In this document: positions 8,352 through 15,727 of the stretch, piece after piece | Numbering within the stretch: the first letter of the stretch is position 1 | Layout: the number at the start of each line of letters is the position of its first letter | From: Bacillota bacterium | GTDB lineage: Bacteria; Bacillota; Bacilli; Paenibacillales; Paenibacillaceae | Assembly: GCA_023460795.1 (NCBI GenBank) | Contig: JAEWPC010000090.1 | Coordinates: 124,001-188,000, forward strand | Reading direction: 5' to 3' | Length of the DNA: 64,000 bases | Position numbers and translations under genes: made by a program | Notes under the pieces: generated by a model | The model's input: the letters and a program-made list of their open reading frames with translations, nothing else | What the model was told of the DNA's origin: nothing | Databases searched by the model: none

Positions 8352-8537
8352 TCATACGACGGCGTCGATTCTCGTTTGCGGCGCGACCGAGCACCTTTTG
8401 CACACTTGAATCGTCTTCCTGCCCGCAGGCGTTCGCGGATAAAGCAGCTTGATCCGGGTCGACCCGCATATCGGACAAGTTCCCCTCCCCCGCGACGGCA
8501 AGTTATACAACGAGTGTCCCCGCTTGGATTTAGCCAT
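8352..8537 (-). CDS. Small zinc-ribbon protein of unknown function
   Basis: 61 residues, basic, with two Cys pairs (CPIC at about 21-24 and CKRC at about 46-49) that would bind one zinc ion in a zinc-ribbon. The N-terminus is Lys/Arg rich (MAKSKRGHSLYNLPSRGRG), which suggests contact with RNA or the ribosome, but that is inference. Start ATG has AGGAGGAGA upstream, and a strong terminator follows 12 bp after the stop, so this is a well-delimited gene. I do not recognise a characterised homologue. It stands between dacF and the 51-bp repeat array. Confidence 0.8.
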   Translation of the reverse strand: MAKSKRGHSLYNLPSRGRGTCPICGSTRIKLLYPRTPAGRKTIQVCKRCSVAPQTRIDAVV

Positions 8538-8621
8538 GGCTGATTCTCCTCCTAAATAGACGATGAATGCGTTCTCTACTAGTAGATGCGGACAGCCTGG
8601 CAGAAATGTCTGGGAGTTGAG

Positions 8622-8797
8622 CGGGAGTTTGAGTTAGTCGAACTGTAATGGCACGTAGTCTCGGATTGGTGTGCATAGTTTGGGTTAGTCGAACTGCATG
8701 GGCTCGCAACCTCGCATCAGTCCGCGCAGTTTGGGTTAGTCGAACAGCATGGGCTCGCAACCTCGCATCAAGTAGCGCAGTTTGGGTTAGTCGAACT
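8622..8797. repeat. 51-bp tandem repeat array A (about 3.5 copies)
   Basis: The motif GGTTAGTCGAAC recurs at 8682, 8733 and 8784, with a diverged copy (GAGTTAGTCGAAC) at 8631, giving a spacing of exactly 51 bp each time. Copies two and three are nearly identical over the whole unit (for example GCATGGGCTCGCAACCTCGC); the first is diverged and the last stops after about 23 bp. On the minus strand GCAGTT and AACTGC can pair across an 11-nt loop at unit junctions. Confidence 0.92.
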
Positions 8798-8830
8798 TAG
8801 GGAAATCACGACAAAATTGGCAGCTGCTCT

Positions 8831-8888
8831 CCCACGGACATTTCGACGCTCTCGGGCTGCTCCTCCCCCACGGTCGCTTCGACGCTCT
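8831..8888. repeat. 36-bp-spaced direct duplication
   Basis: CCCACGG at 8831 and 8867 and TTCGACGCTCT at 8842 and 8878 recur 36 bp apart, a two-copy imperfect direct repeat immediately beside array A. Confidence 0.6.
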
Positions 8889-8950
8889 ATAGCACGTAAT
8901 ATCCGGGCTACCACGCATCCTGAGCGAGGGGGATATCGTTATAAAGGCGC

Positions 8951-8987
8951 AAAAAAGCCCCACCGTCCGCGAAGGACGATGAGGCTT
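8951..8987 (-). terminator. Rho-independent terminator after pupG
   Basis: Minus-strand stem AAGCCTCATCGTCC / GGACGGTGGGGCTT with a short TTCGC loop and a TTTTTT tail, 17 bp after the pupG stop. Confidence 0.92.
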
Positions 8988-9003
8988 CCCCACTTTACAC
9001 CAA

Positions 9004-9831
9004 TTACATCTTAGGCAACACGTTCAGCACGAGCGACAGGAACTGTTCCTTAACGAGCTCCGTCGTCTCCATGACCTCTTGGTGAGACAGCGGCTGGTCG
9101 AGAATGCCCGCGGCCATATTGCTGATGCACGAGATACCGAGCACTTCGATGCCGGAGTGTCTGGCGACGATCACTTCCGATACGGTCGACATGCCAACAG
9201 CGTCCGCGCCAAGCGTGCGGAACATGCGGATTTCCGCAGGCGTCTCGTAGTTCGGCCCGAGCAGACCGACGTATACGCCTTCTTGAACCGAGAAGCCGAG
9301 CTCCGCCGCCGTCTCCTTCGCAATAGCGCGCAGCCTGCGGCTGTACGCCTCCGACATGTCGGGAAAACGAGCGCCAAGCGCGTTATCGTTAGGTCCGATC
9401 AGCGGGTTGCGGCCCGTCAAGTTCAAGTGATCGGAGATGAGCATCAAGTTCCCCGGCTTGTACGACAGATTCACACCGCCCGCCGCGTTCGTTACGAGCA
9501 GCGTCTTGACGCCGAGCGCTTTCATGACGCGTACCGGGAATGCCGTACGCTCCGGCTCGTAGCCTTCGTACATATGGAACCGTCCGCGCATAAGCACGAC
9601 GTTCCGTCCTTGCAGCCTGCCGATGACAAGCTCGCCCGCGTGACCTTCAACCGTCGATACCGGAAAATGCGGAATGTCCGCGTAATGAATCGTCACCGCA
9701 TCCTCCAGTTGTTCTCCAAGCACGCCAAGTCCGGAGCCAAGAATGAGGCCGATCTCCGGCGTTACGCTCGTCGTGGACCGGATATACGCGGCCGCCTCGT
9801 CGATTACTGCTTTCGTGATTAAGTGGGACAT
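9004..9831 (-). CDS. pupG: Purine nucleoside phosphorylase
   Basis: 275 residues, the size of trimeric family-2 PNPs. It splits purine (2'-deoxy)ribonucleosides with phosphate to base and (deoxy)ribose-1-phosphate in nucleoside salvage. Visible are the phosphate-binding GSGLG (about 32-36), HFPVSTVEGHAGELVIG (about 55), GRFHMYEGY, VTNAAGG (about 113-119) and the base-binding LLGPNYETPAEIRM (about 188-201). Start ATG with AGGAGAGATCAGG upstream. It follows deoB by 25 bp; the two enzymes act in sequence. Confidence 0.96.
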   Translation of the reverse strand: MSHLITKAVIDEAAAYIRSTTSVTPEIGLILGSGLGVLGEQLEDAVTIHYADIPHFPVSTVEGHAGELVIGRLQGRNVVLMRGRFHMYEGYEPERTAFPVRVMKALGVKTLLVTNAAGGVNLSYKPGNLMLISDHLNLTGRNPLIGPNDNALGARFPDMSEAYSRRLRAIAKETAAELGFSVQEGVYVGLLGPNYETPAEIRMFRTLGADAVGMSTVSEVIVARHSGIEVLGISCISNMAAGILDQPLSHQEVMETTELVKEQFLSLVLNVLPKM

Positions 9832-9856
9832 CCTGATCTCTCCTCGAATCTAATGA

Positions 9857-11032
9857 TTAACGCAGCAGCTTCAGAAAGCTATTGCCGTGAGTCGCGAACG
9901 ACACTCCGAAGTTATCGGCGATCGTCGCGGCCAAATCCGCAAAGCTAGGCCGCGTCTCCAATTGCCCGCTGCCCGCAAAGCTCGGGCTGTACGCGAGCAA
10001 TGGTACGTACTCGCGCGTATGGTCCGTTCCCGCATGCACCGGATCGTTCCCATGATCGGCGGTTATGATCAACAGATCATCCTTGCCGGTTGCGGCCATA
10101 AGCTCCGGAAGAGCGCGATCGAATACTTCCAGCGCTCGTCCATAGCCTTCCGGGTCGCGGCGATGTCCGTACAAGGAATCGAAGTCGACCAGGTTCGTGA
10201 ACAACAAGCCTTTGAAATCTTTGTTCATCTCGCGGATCGTCACCGCGATGCCGTCTTCGTTGCTCTTCGTCGGGTACGCCGCGGTAATGCCTTCCCCGCT
10301 GAATATATCGTTGATTTTCCCGACCGCGACGACTTCGCGCCCCGCCTGCTTCAAGGCGTTAAGCACGGTCGGCTGAGGCGGCTTCACCGCGTAGTCGTGC
10401 CGGTTCGCCGTGCGTTTGAACGCGCCGGGCTTGCCGATATACGGACGCGCGATAACGCGCCCTACCGCGTATTCGTCCGCGAGCGTGAGCCTACGCGCGA
10501 TTCTGCACGCGTCGTACAGCTCCTCGAGCGGAATGACTTCCTCGTGGGCGGCCAATTGGAATACGCTGTCTGCGGACGTATAGACGATCCACGCCCCCGT
10601 CTTCATTTGCTCCTCGCCTAGCTCGTCCAAGATTTCCGTGCCCGAAGCCGGCTTGTTGCCGATGATGGATCTGCCGGTCGCTTCCTCGAACTGCGCGAGC
10701 AAAGCTTGCGGAAACCCGTCCGGGAACGTACGGAACGGCGTATCGATCCGCAGCCCCATAAGCTCCCAATGGCCGGTCATCGTATCTTTGCCAACGGATA
10801 CTTCGGCCATTTTGCCGTGATAGCCGACAGGCGACGGCTCAGGCTGCCAATCCGAGATCGGCGCGATATTCGCGAGACCTATCTTTCTCATATTCGGGAG
10901 CGACAGGGCAGGAACCCGCTCCGCGATATGTCCGAGCGTATGCGAACCAACGTCACCGTAGTTCGCCGCATCGGGCAATTCTCCGATCCCGACGCTGTCG
11001 AGAACGATTACCGTTACTTTACCGAAACCCAT
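9857..11032 (-). CDS. deoB: Phosphopentomutase
   Basis: 391 residues of the alkaline-phosphatase superfamily. It interconverts (deoxy)ribose-1-phosphate and -5-phosphate, feeding nucleoside sugars into central metabolism. The metal-binding N-terminus VIVLDSVGIGELPDA (about 8-22), the catalytic threonine segment KDTMTGHWELMG (about 81-92) and the C-terminal metal ligands in ITADHGNDPVHAGTDHTREYVP (about 322-343) are all intact. AAAGGGGAA precedes the ATG. Co-directional with xerD upstream (16-bp gap) and pupG downstream, as in Bacillus. Confidence 0.97.
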   Translation of the reverse strand: MGFGKVTVIVLDSVGIGELPDAANYGDVGSHTLGHIAERVPALSLPNMRKIGLANIAPISDWQPEPSPVGYHGKMAEVSVGKDTMTGHWELMGLRIDTPFRTFPDGFPQALLAQFEEATGRSIIGNKPASGTEILDELGEEQMKTGAWIVYTSADSVFQLAAHEEVIPLEELYDACRIARRLTLADEYAVGRVIARPYIGKPGAFKRTANRHDYAVKPPQPTVLNALKQAGREVVAVGKINDIFSGEGITAAYPTKSNEDGIAVTIREMNKDFKGLLFTNLVDFDSLYGHRRDPEGYGRALEVFDRALPELMAATGKDDLLIITADHGNDPVHAGTDHTREYVPLLAYSPSFAGSGQLETRPSFADLAATIADNFGVSFATHGNSFLKLLR

Positions 11033-11048
11033 GCTGGTTTCCCCTTTA

Positions 11049-11960
11049 TCATTCGAGTCTTGAAGTTTTAGCCCGCGGATGGCTCATCTCGTACACTTCT
11101 TTGAGCTTCAGCTTGGCGGGCGGCTGGTACGCTTGCGTCGTCGCCGGCGCGGCATGTCCGAGCATCTCCTGAACGGCTCGCAGATCGGCTCCGTTGCCGA
11201 GCAAATGAACGGCGAAAGATTGCCGGAGCGTGTGCGGCGATATATCGATGCCTAGCTGCGCGGCGTATTTCTTCATGATCTTCCAGAAGCCTTGCCGGGT
11301 CAAGCGTCCTCCGAGGTTGTTAATAAAGATGGCGTTAACCGGCTTGTCTGGATGAAGGAGCCGCGGTCGCGATTGTTCCATATAACGGGTCATCCACTCC
11401 GTGCAAGGAGAACCGATCGGTACCATTCTTTCCTTCCCGCGCGAACCTAAGCATAGCAAAAAACCCATATCCAGTCGAATATGGCCGATATCGAGCGCGA
11501 TCATCTCCGATACCCGCAAACCCGATGCATAGAGCAGCTCCAGCATCGCCCGATCCCGGAGGCCATGGTCCGTGCGCGCGTCCGGGAGCTCGAGCAGTTT
11601 GACCATCTCGTCCGTATCGATCGCTTGGGGCGGCTTGCGTTCGACCTTCGCCGATTCGAGCTGCATCGCCGGATTGTAATCGAGCGCGCGGCGAATCGCC
11701 AGCTCGTTGCAGAAAGCTCGTATGGATACGATTCTACGATTGACCGTAGCGACGGAACGCCCTTCCGCGCGCAGCGTGTTCAAATAAGCCTGAATGTGAA
11801 AAGTCCGTAACTCGGCCGGCTTCGTTACGTTGGCGGCTTCCATCGCGGCAATAAAACCGTTCAAGTCGCTTCTGTAGCTTTGCAAAGTGTTCACGGATAC
11901 GGTGCGTTCTTGCCCCAGCTCGCCCAAATATGCACGCAACCATTCGCGAAGCGTCGTCAT
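11049..11960 (-). CDS. xerD: Site-specific tyrosine recombinase XerD
   Basis: 303 residues: an N-terminal SAM-like DNA-binding domain (about 1-90) and a C-terminal catalytic domain (about 110-290). Catalytic residues are visible as Arg in ASGLRVSEM, HTLR, the LGH histidine and the tyrosine in TTQAY. With XerC/CodV, XerD resolves chromosome dimers at dif. The usual HTLRHSFATHLL reads HTLRQSFAVHLL here, changing a residue next to the catalytic Arg but not the Arg or His. Its place between yqzK and deoB supports XerD over XerC. Confidence 0.9.
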   Translation of the reverse strand: MTTLREWLRAYLGELGQERTVSVNTLQSYRSDLNGFIAAMEAANVTKPAELRTFHIQAYLNTLRAEGRSVATVNRRIVSIRAFCNELAIRRALDYNPAMQLESAKVERKPPQAIDTDEMVKLLELPDARTDHGLRDRAMLELLYASGLRVSEMIALDIGHIRLDMGFLLCLGSRGKERMVPIGSPCTEWMTRYMEQSRPRLLHPDKPVNAIFINNLGGRLTRQGFWKIMKKYAAQLGIDISPHTLRQSFAVHLLGNGADLRAVQEMLGHAAPATTQAYQPPAKLKLKEVYEMSHPRAKTSRLE

Positions 11961-11984
11961 CCCCGTCGTCCTCGATTCTGTCTT

Positions 11985-12218
11985 CTATTCTCCAAGCCAA
12001 TAAAACAACCGAAGCCGATCGCCCGGGGAAACCGTCGGATCGCCCCCTTCACCCGATCGGAACACCTTCTCCGCTCTGCCCTCCGGCACTTTATACGGAT
12101 CTCTCGGCTTCAACCAGTCGTGAAACAGGCTGAAAAAATGGTGCACGAACAGCGTCAGCACGACGAAAAGGAGCGTGAATTGCAGTCGCTCCCACCATTT
12201 ATTAACGGTTTCTTGCAT
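11985..12218 (-). CDS. yqzK: YqzK-family small membrane protein (DUF4227)
   Basis: 77 residues with one N-terminal membrane segment (about 12-32) and a short hydrophilic tail containing PRDPYKVPEGRAEKVF. It matches the DUF4227/YqzK family in size and layout and occupies the same place as yqzK in Bacillus, upstream of xerD (24-bp gap). GAGGGGGA precedes the ATG. The function is unknown. Confidence 0.85.
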   Translation of the reverse strand: MQETVNKWWERLQFTLLFVVLTLFVHHFFSLFHDWLKPRDPYKVPEGRAEKVFRSGEGGDPTVSPGDRLRLFYWLGE

Positions 12219-12278
12219 AAGGCATCCCCCTCTTGTCCTACGCGGTATTAATCCGTATGAACGAAAGGGGGAAATGAT

Positions 12279-13397
12279 TCATCCTAATACGCTTTGAAGC
12301 TCAGTGTAATGCATTCCGACGGCCTGCGCAACGCTGTTATGCGTAATGGCGCCGCGGTGCGCATTGACGCCGAGCGCAAGCGCGCCGTTCATCGCTACAG
12401 CCGCTTCGAAGCCTCTAGACGCCAGTTGAATAACGTAATCGATCGTCGCGTTCGTAAGCGCCAGCGTGGACGTCCGGGGTACGGCGCCCGGCATGTTGGC
12501 GACCGCGTAATGGATGACGCCATGCTTGACGTAGGTCGGATGCTCATGGGTCGTCACCCGGTCGATCGTCTCGATCGAGCCTCCTTGGTCTACCGCCACG
12601 TCGACGATGACCGCGCCTTTCTTCATCGTCATGACTATCTCTTCCGTGACGAGCCTGGGCGCTCTCGCGCCTGGTACGAGTACCGCGCCGATGAGCAGAT
12701 CCGCTTTGCGCACCGCGTTCGCGATGTTGTACGGATTGCTAGACAGCGTCCGCAGGCGGCCTTGAAACACGTCGTCGAGATACCGCATCCGCTCGCTGTT
12801 TTTCTCAAGCACGACGACTTCCGCCCCTAAGCCCAGCGCCATCTTGGCCGCGTTCGTTCCGACGATGCCGCCGCCGATAATGACGACCTCCGCGGGCGGC
12901 ACGCCCGGAACGCCGCCAAGCAGGACGCCGCGGCCGCCGAAGAACGCCTCGAGATATTTGGCGCCCTCCTGAACGGACATGCGTCCGGCTACTTCGCTCA
13001 TCGGGACGAGCAAGGGCAAGCTGCCGTTAGGCAACTGAATGGTCTCGTAAGCGATACCCGTCACCTGCCGATCGACGAGCGCCTTCGCCAGTTCCTGCAC
13101 GGCTGCCAGATGCAAGTACGTAAAGAGGATCAAGCCTTCCCGGAAATAGACGAACTCTTCGGGAAGCGGCTCCTTCACTTTAACGATCATATCCGCCTTC
13201 GTCCACACCTCGGCGGCGCTGTTCGAGATAGTCGCCCCGGCTGCCGCGTATTCCTCGTTCGGAAAGCCGCTGCCGGCTCCCGCGTCTTGCTGGACGATCA
13301 CCTCATGGCCTTGCTGCGCGAGCATTCCGCAGCCGGCCGGCGTGAGCGCGACGCGGTATTCTTGGAGCTTGATTTCTTTCGGCAAACCGATAATCAT
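12279..13397 (-). CDS. ald: Alanine dehydrogenase
   Basis: 372 residues. It catalyses NAD-dependent oxidative deamination of L-alanine to pyruvate and ammonium. Typical segments are MIIGLPKEIKLQEYRVALTP at the N-terminus, KVKEPLPEE (Lys and Glu at the substrate site, about 73), the NAD-binding VVIIGGGIVGTNAA (about 171-184) and HPTYVKHGVIHYAVANMPGA. GGGAGGGAA precedes the ATG. Ald is used in alanine catabolism and supports sporulation in Bacillus. Its location here, between the peroxidase module and yqzK, differs from B. subtilis, so it has been inserted or moved. Confidence 0.97.
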   Translation of the reverse strand: MIIGLPKEIKLQEYRVALTPAGCGMLAQQGHEVIVQQDAGAGSGFPNEEYAAAGATISNSAAEVWTKADMIVKVKEPLPEEFVYFREGLILFTYLHLAAVQELAKALVDRQVTGIAYETIQLPNGSLPLLVPMSEVAGRMSVQEGAKYLEAFFGGRGVLLGGVPGVPPAEVVIIGGGIVGTNAAKMALGLGAEVVVLEKNSERMRYLDDVFQGRLRTLSSNPYNIANAVRKADLLIGAVLVPGARAPRLVTEEIVMTMKKGAVIVDVAVDQGGSIETIDRVTTHEHPTYVKHGVIHYAVANMPGAVPRTSTLALTNATIDYVIQLASRGFEAAVAMNGALALGVNAHRGAITHNSVAQAVGMHYTELQSVLG

Positions 13398-13535
13398 GAC
13401 TTTCCCTCCCCGCCGCGTTTCTTCGCTCGCCTGAATAGGATGCCCCGCCTGATTACCTGCGCTTCATGGCGAGGGATGCCATGCCTTACTCCAATATACG
13501 TTACGATCGGCAAGGAGGACGCAGGGAGCGTACCG

Positions 13536-14000
13536 TCAGCCCAGCAGCTGCTCGATCTCGTCTTTCAGCTCAAGCGGCTTCACTTGCGGCTCGAAACGCG
13601 CGATATCAAGGCCATCCGCGCCAACGAGGAACTTCGTAAAGTTCCAACGAATCTCTTCCCCCGTCAGTTCCGTCAAGTAGCGGTACAGCGGGTGGGCACC
13701 CGGTCCGTTCACTTCGATCTTCGTGAGTACCGGGAACGTCACCCCGTAATTCAAGGAGCAGAACTGGGCGATCTCTTCGGCGCTTCCCGGTTCCTGCTCT
13801 CCGAATTGGTTACATGGGAAACCTACGATGGACAAGCCTCGGTCCCCGTATTGCTCGTGCAGCTGTTGAAGCTCGGCATACTGTGGCGTCAGCCCGCATT
13901 GGCTCGCCGTATTCACGATGAGCAGCGCTTTGTTCTTATAAGCTTCCAGCGTCGTCGTTTCTCCGTTCGCTTTGCGAACCTCGTAGTTATAGATCGTCAT
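13536..14000 (-). CDS. Glutathione peroxidase-family thiol peroxidase (first copy)
   Basis: 154 residues, thioredoxin fold, the length of BsaA/Gpx enzymes. The peroxidatic Cys is in NTASQCGLTPQY (about 36), with the tetrad partners in GFPCNQFG (Gln) and RWNFTKFL (Trp and Asn). Bacterial members usually use thioredoxin or bacillithiol-linked reductants rather than glutathione and reduce organic hydroperoxides. The start, with GAGGAGG upstream, lies inside the last 14 nt of the MarR-type regulator gene, so both are on one transcript and probably coupled. Confidence 0.93.
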   Translation of the reverse strand: MTIYNYEVRKANGETTTLEAYKNKALLIVNTASQCGLTPQYAELQQLHEQYGDRGLSIVGFPCNQFGEQEPGSAEEIAQFCSLNYGVTFPVLTKIEVNGPGAHPLYRYLTELTGEEIRWNFTKFLVGADGLDIARFEPQVKPLELKDEIEQLLG

Positions 14001-14457
14001 TCGTAAGTTCCTCCTCGATATCGTTCGGGTGTACTTTGCGCATCATCGCAACGATATGCATTCTGAGAGCGTCCGCTTCTTCTTGGGATACGCCGGCCTG
14101 GCAGAACATCTTCTCCGGAACTTCACGCGCCTGCTCCTTCAGCTTCTCGCCTTGGTCGGTCAGCGCGATGATGACGCTCCGCTCGTCGCTTCGGTCTCTA
14201 GAACGCGTCAGATGTCCCATCGACTCCAGCTTCTTGAGCAAGGGCGTCAGCGTCCCGGAATCGAGCATCAGCCTTGCGCCGAGCTGCTTGACCGTGACCT
14301 GGTCATCCTCCCACAAAGCGAGCATCGTAATGTACTGCGTATACGTTAGGCCGAGCTGCTTTAGATGCGGCTGATAGCGTCTCGTCATTTCCCGCGATAG
14401 CGCATATACCGCAAAACATAGCTGATTGTCCAAACTTAATGCCGCGCCCTTTTGCAT
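13987..14457 (-). CDS. ohrR: OhrR/MarR-type organic-hydroperoxide-sensing repressor
   Basis: 156 residues from the ATG at 14457 (AGGAGGG with 4-5 nt spacing); a longer frame to 14523 would run through the leader. The OhrR signature is an early reactive Cys in LDNQLCFAVYALSREM (Cys14), followed by LTYTQYITMLALWE and a winged HTH with LMLDSGTLTPLLKKLE and the wing RDRSDERSVIIALT. Oxidation of this Cys by organic hydroperoxides releases the repressor from DNA. It stands between two peroxidase genes, one co-transcribed and one divergent, rather than next to ohrA. Confidence 0.9.
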   Translation of the reverse strand: MQKGAALSLDNQLCFAVYALSREMTRRYQPHLKQLGLTYTQYITMLALWEDDQVTVKQLGARLMLDSGTLTPLLKKLESMGHLTRSRDRSDERSVIIALTDQGEKLKEQAREVPEKMFCQAGVSQEEADALRMHIVAMMRKVHPNDIEEELTNDDL

Positions 14458-14488
14458 GGAACCCTCCTTCTGCCAACGTATAGATCGC

Positions 14489-14498
14489 CAATTAATTG
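14489..14498. promoter_or_regulatory. Palindromic OhrR-like operator in the ohrR leader
   Basis: CAATTAATTG is a perfect 10-bp palindrome matching the core of the Bacillus OhrR box (TACAATT-AATTGTA). It lies about 30 bp before the ohrR start, fitting autorepression. Confidence 0.55.
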
Positions 14499-14554
14499 CA
14501 TACAACCTAAAGAATGATCTCACTATAACATTCGCGTCTCGAATGAGTAAAGCA

Positions 14555-14594
14555 TTGACTTCACTATTTATATTTTATACAATTTAATTTATAT
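14555..14594 (+). promoter_or_regulatory. SigA promoter of the second gpx gene with overlapping OhrR-like operator
   Basis: TTGACT (14555-14560) and TACAAT (14578-14583) are 17 bp apart. The -10 lies inside ATACAATTTAATTTATAT (14577-14594), which resembles the OhrR operator TACAATT-AATTGTA, so repressor binding would cover the -10. The gene starts about 37 bp downstream. Confidence 0.7.
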
Positions 14595-14630
14595 CAATCT
14601 ATTTATCCTACCAAAAGGACGTGTGAACGT

Positions 14631-15107
14631 ATGTCCATCTACGAGATCGAAGTGAACGGCATCCGCGGCGACAAGAAGGACTTGTCCGAGTACCGTGGCA
14701 AAGTGATGCTGATCGTGAACACGGCCAGCAAGTGCGGCTTTACGCCGCAATACAAAGGACTCCAGAAGCTTCACGAAACATACGCCGATCGCGGTCTTGC
14801 CGTTCTAGGTTTCCCTTGCAACCAATTCGCCGGTCAAGAACCGGACGACGAGGCGACGATCGCCCAGCAATGCGAGCTTAACCATGGCGTCAACTTCCCG
14901 CTCCACGCCAAGATCGAAGTCAAAGGGGCCGGCATTCATCCTCTGTATAAGCATCTAACGAAAGCGAAGCGAGGCTTCCTCGGAACGAAGTCGATCAAAT
15001 GGAACTTCACGAAATTCCTCGTCGATCGTAACGGCAAGGTCGTCCGCAGGTTCTCGCCTACCGTCACGCCGGAGAAAATCGAAAGCGCCATCCAAGCGCT
15101 GCTGTAA
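14631..15107 (+). CDS. Glutathione peroxidase-family thiol peroxidase (second copy)
   Basis: 158 residues with the same family features as the first copy: NTASKCGFTPQY (peroxidatic Cys about 36), GFPCNQFAGQEP and KWNFTKFLV. The N-terminal half resembles the first copy closely, but this protein keeps an extra loop (AKRGFLGTKSIKWN) that the first copy lacks, so it is an older paralogue rather than a recent duplicate. AAAAGGA lies upstream of the ATG. It is transcribed divergently from ohrR and ends at a terminator shared with fur. Confidence 0.93.
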   Translation: MSIYEIEVNGIRGDKKDLSEYRGKVMLIVNTASKCGFTPQYKGLQKLHETYADRGLAVLGFPCNQFAGQEPDDEATIAQQCELNHGVNFPLHAKIEVKGAGIHPLYKHLTKAKRGFLGTKSIKWNFTKFLVDRNGKVVRRFSPTVTPEKIESAIQALL

Positions 15108-15115
15108 CAATCAAA

Positions 15116-15153
15116 AAAGCTATTCCGACGGCTTATCGCGTTGGAATAGCTTT
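15116..15153. terminator. Bidirectional terminator between gpx and fur
   Basis: Stem AAAGCTATTCCGAC / GTTGGAATAGCTTT (G-U pairs allowed) flanked by AAAAAA on the left and TTTATTATTA on the right. It can stop plus-strand transcripts from gpx and minus-strand transcripts from fur. Confidence 0.9.
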
Positions 15154-15157
15154 ATTA

Positions 15158-15616
15158 TTATGGTTGCTCCGGCGGATTATCCGGTTGGCATTTGGCGCAA
15201 ATCCCTTGAAAATCGAGTCTATGATCGAGAACGGTGAAGTTGTATTCGGCCTCCAGACGCTCTTCCAGCGGCAAAAGCCAATCTTCCATGATCTCCGTCA
15301 TCGATCCGCATTTGACGCAGATCAAATGGTGATGATGATGCTTGTTGCTTTCCGTCCGCAAGTCGTAACGCGCGACTCCGTCCCCGAAGTTCATCTTCTC
15401 GACGACGTGCATCTCGGTCAGAAGCTCAAGCGTCCGATAGACGGTCGCCAGACCGATCTCGGGAGCTTTGTCCTTGACGAGCATGAAGACGTCCTCGGCG
15501 CTCAGATGGTCTTCTTCGTTCTCCAGCAGTACGCGCACCGTTGCTTCCCTTTGCGGAGTCAGCTTGTAGCCCTGGGCTTGCAATTGTTGTTTAACTTTTT
15601 CAATGCGGGCTTCCAT
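15158..15616 (-). CDS. fur: Fur-family metalloregulator
   Basis: 152 residues from the ATG at 15616 (GGAGGGG, 5-nt spacing). A winged-helix N-terminus (GYKLTPQREATVRVLL) is followed by the metal-binding region with HHHHHLICVKCG (about 90-101) and a C-terminal CAKC pair for structural zinc. The position between spoIIM and yqzK is that of Bacillus fur, so it is most likely the ferric uptake regulator and not PerR or Zur, although sequence alone does not fix the metal. Confidence 0.88.
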   Translation of the reverse strand: MEARIEKVKQQLQAQGYKLTPQREATVRVLLENEEDHLSAEDVFMLVKDKAPEIGLATVYRTLELLTEMHVVEKMNFGDGVARYDLRTESNKHHHHHLICVKCGSMTEIMEDWLLPLEERLEAEYNFTVLDHRLDFQGICAKCQPDNPPEQP

Positions 15617-15651
15617 CGTTTCCCCTCCGGTCGCAAACACAGCATGCTTCC

Positions 15652-15681
15652 ATTATAGGGCGCGCCCGTTCGATAAGTCAA
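15652..15681 (-). promoter_or_regulatory. SigA promoter of fur
   Basis: Minus-strand TTGACT (15676-15681) and a perfect TATAAT (15652-15657) with an 18-bp spacer, about 36 bp before the fur start codon. Confidence 0.8.
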
Positions 15682-15691
15682 ACCTTCTAAA

Positions 15692-15706
15692 TGATAGACA
15701 TTCTCA
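15692..15706 (-). promoter_or_regulatory. Fur-box-like site upstream of fur
   Basis: Minus-strand TGAGAATGTCTATCA matches 12 of 14 half-site positions of the 7-1-7 Fur box (TGATAAT-N-ATTATCA). It lies just upstream of the -35, fitting autoregulation by Fur, though not directly over the core promoter. Confidence 0.5.
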
Positions 15707-15727
15707 TCCAAAATCACACAAAAACCG

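Larger units (their letters stand above)
8538..9003. other. 466-bp gap: tandem array, short duplication, terminator
   Basis: This gap holds no gene. From left to right it contains the ribosome binding site of the zinc-ribbon gene, the 51-bp tandem array (8622-8797), a 36-bp-spaced duplication (8831-8888) and the pupG terminator (8951-8987). Frames open through it come from the array period being a multiple of three. Confidence 0.8.

Noticed and set aside
8530..8760. Minus-strand ORF across array A coding a 17-residue repeat peptide
   Set aside because: A 51-bp period keeps any frame open over the units. There is no ribosome binding site, and the ORF runs into the leader of the zinc-ribbon gene.
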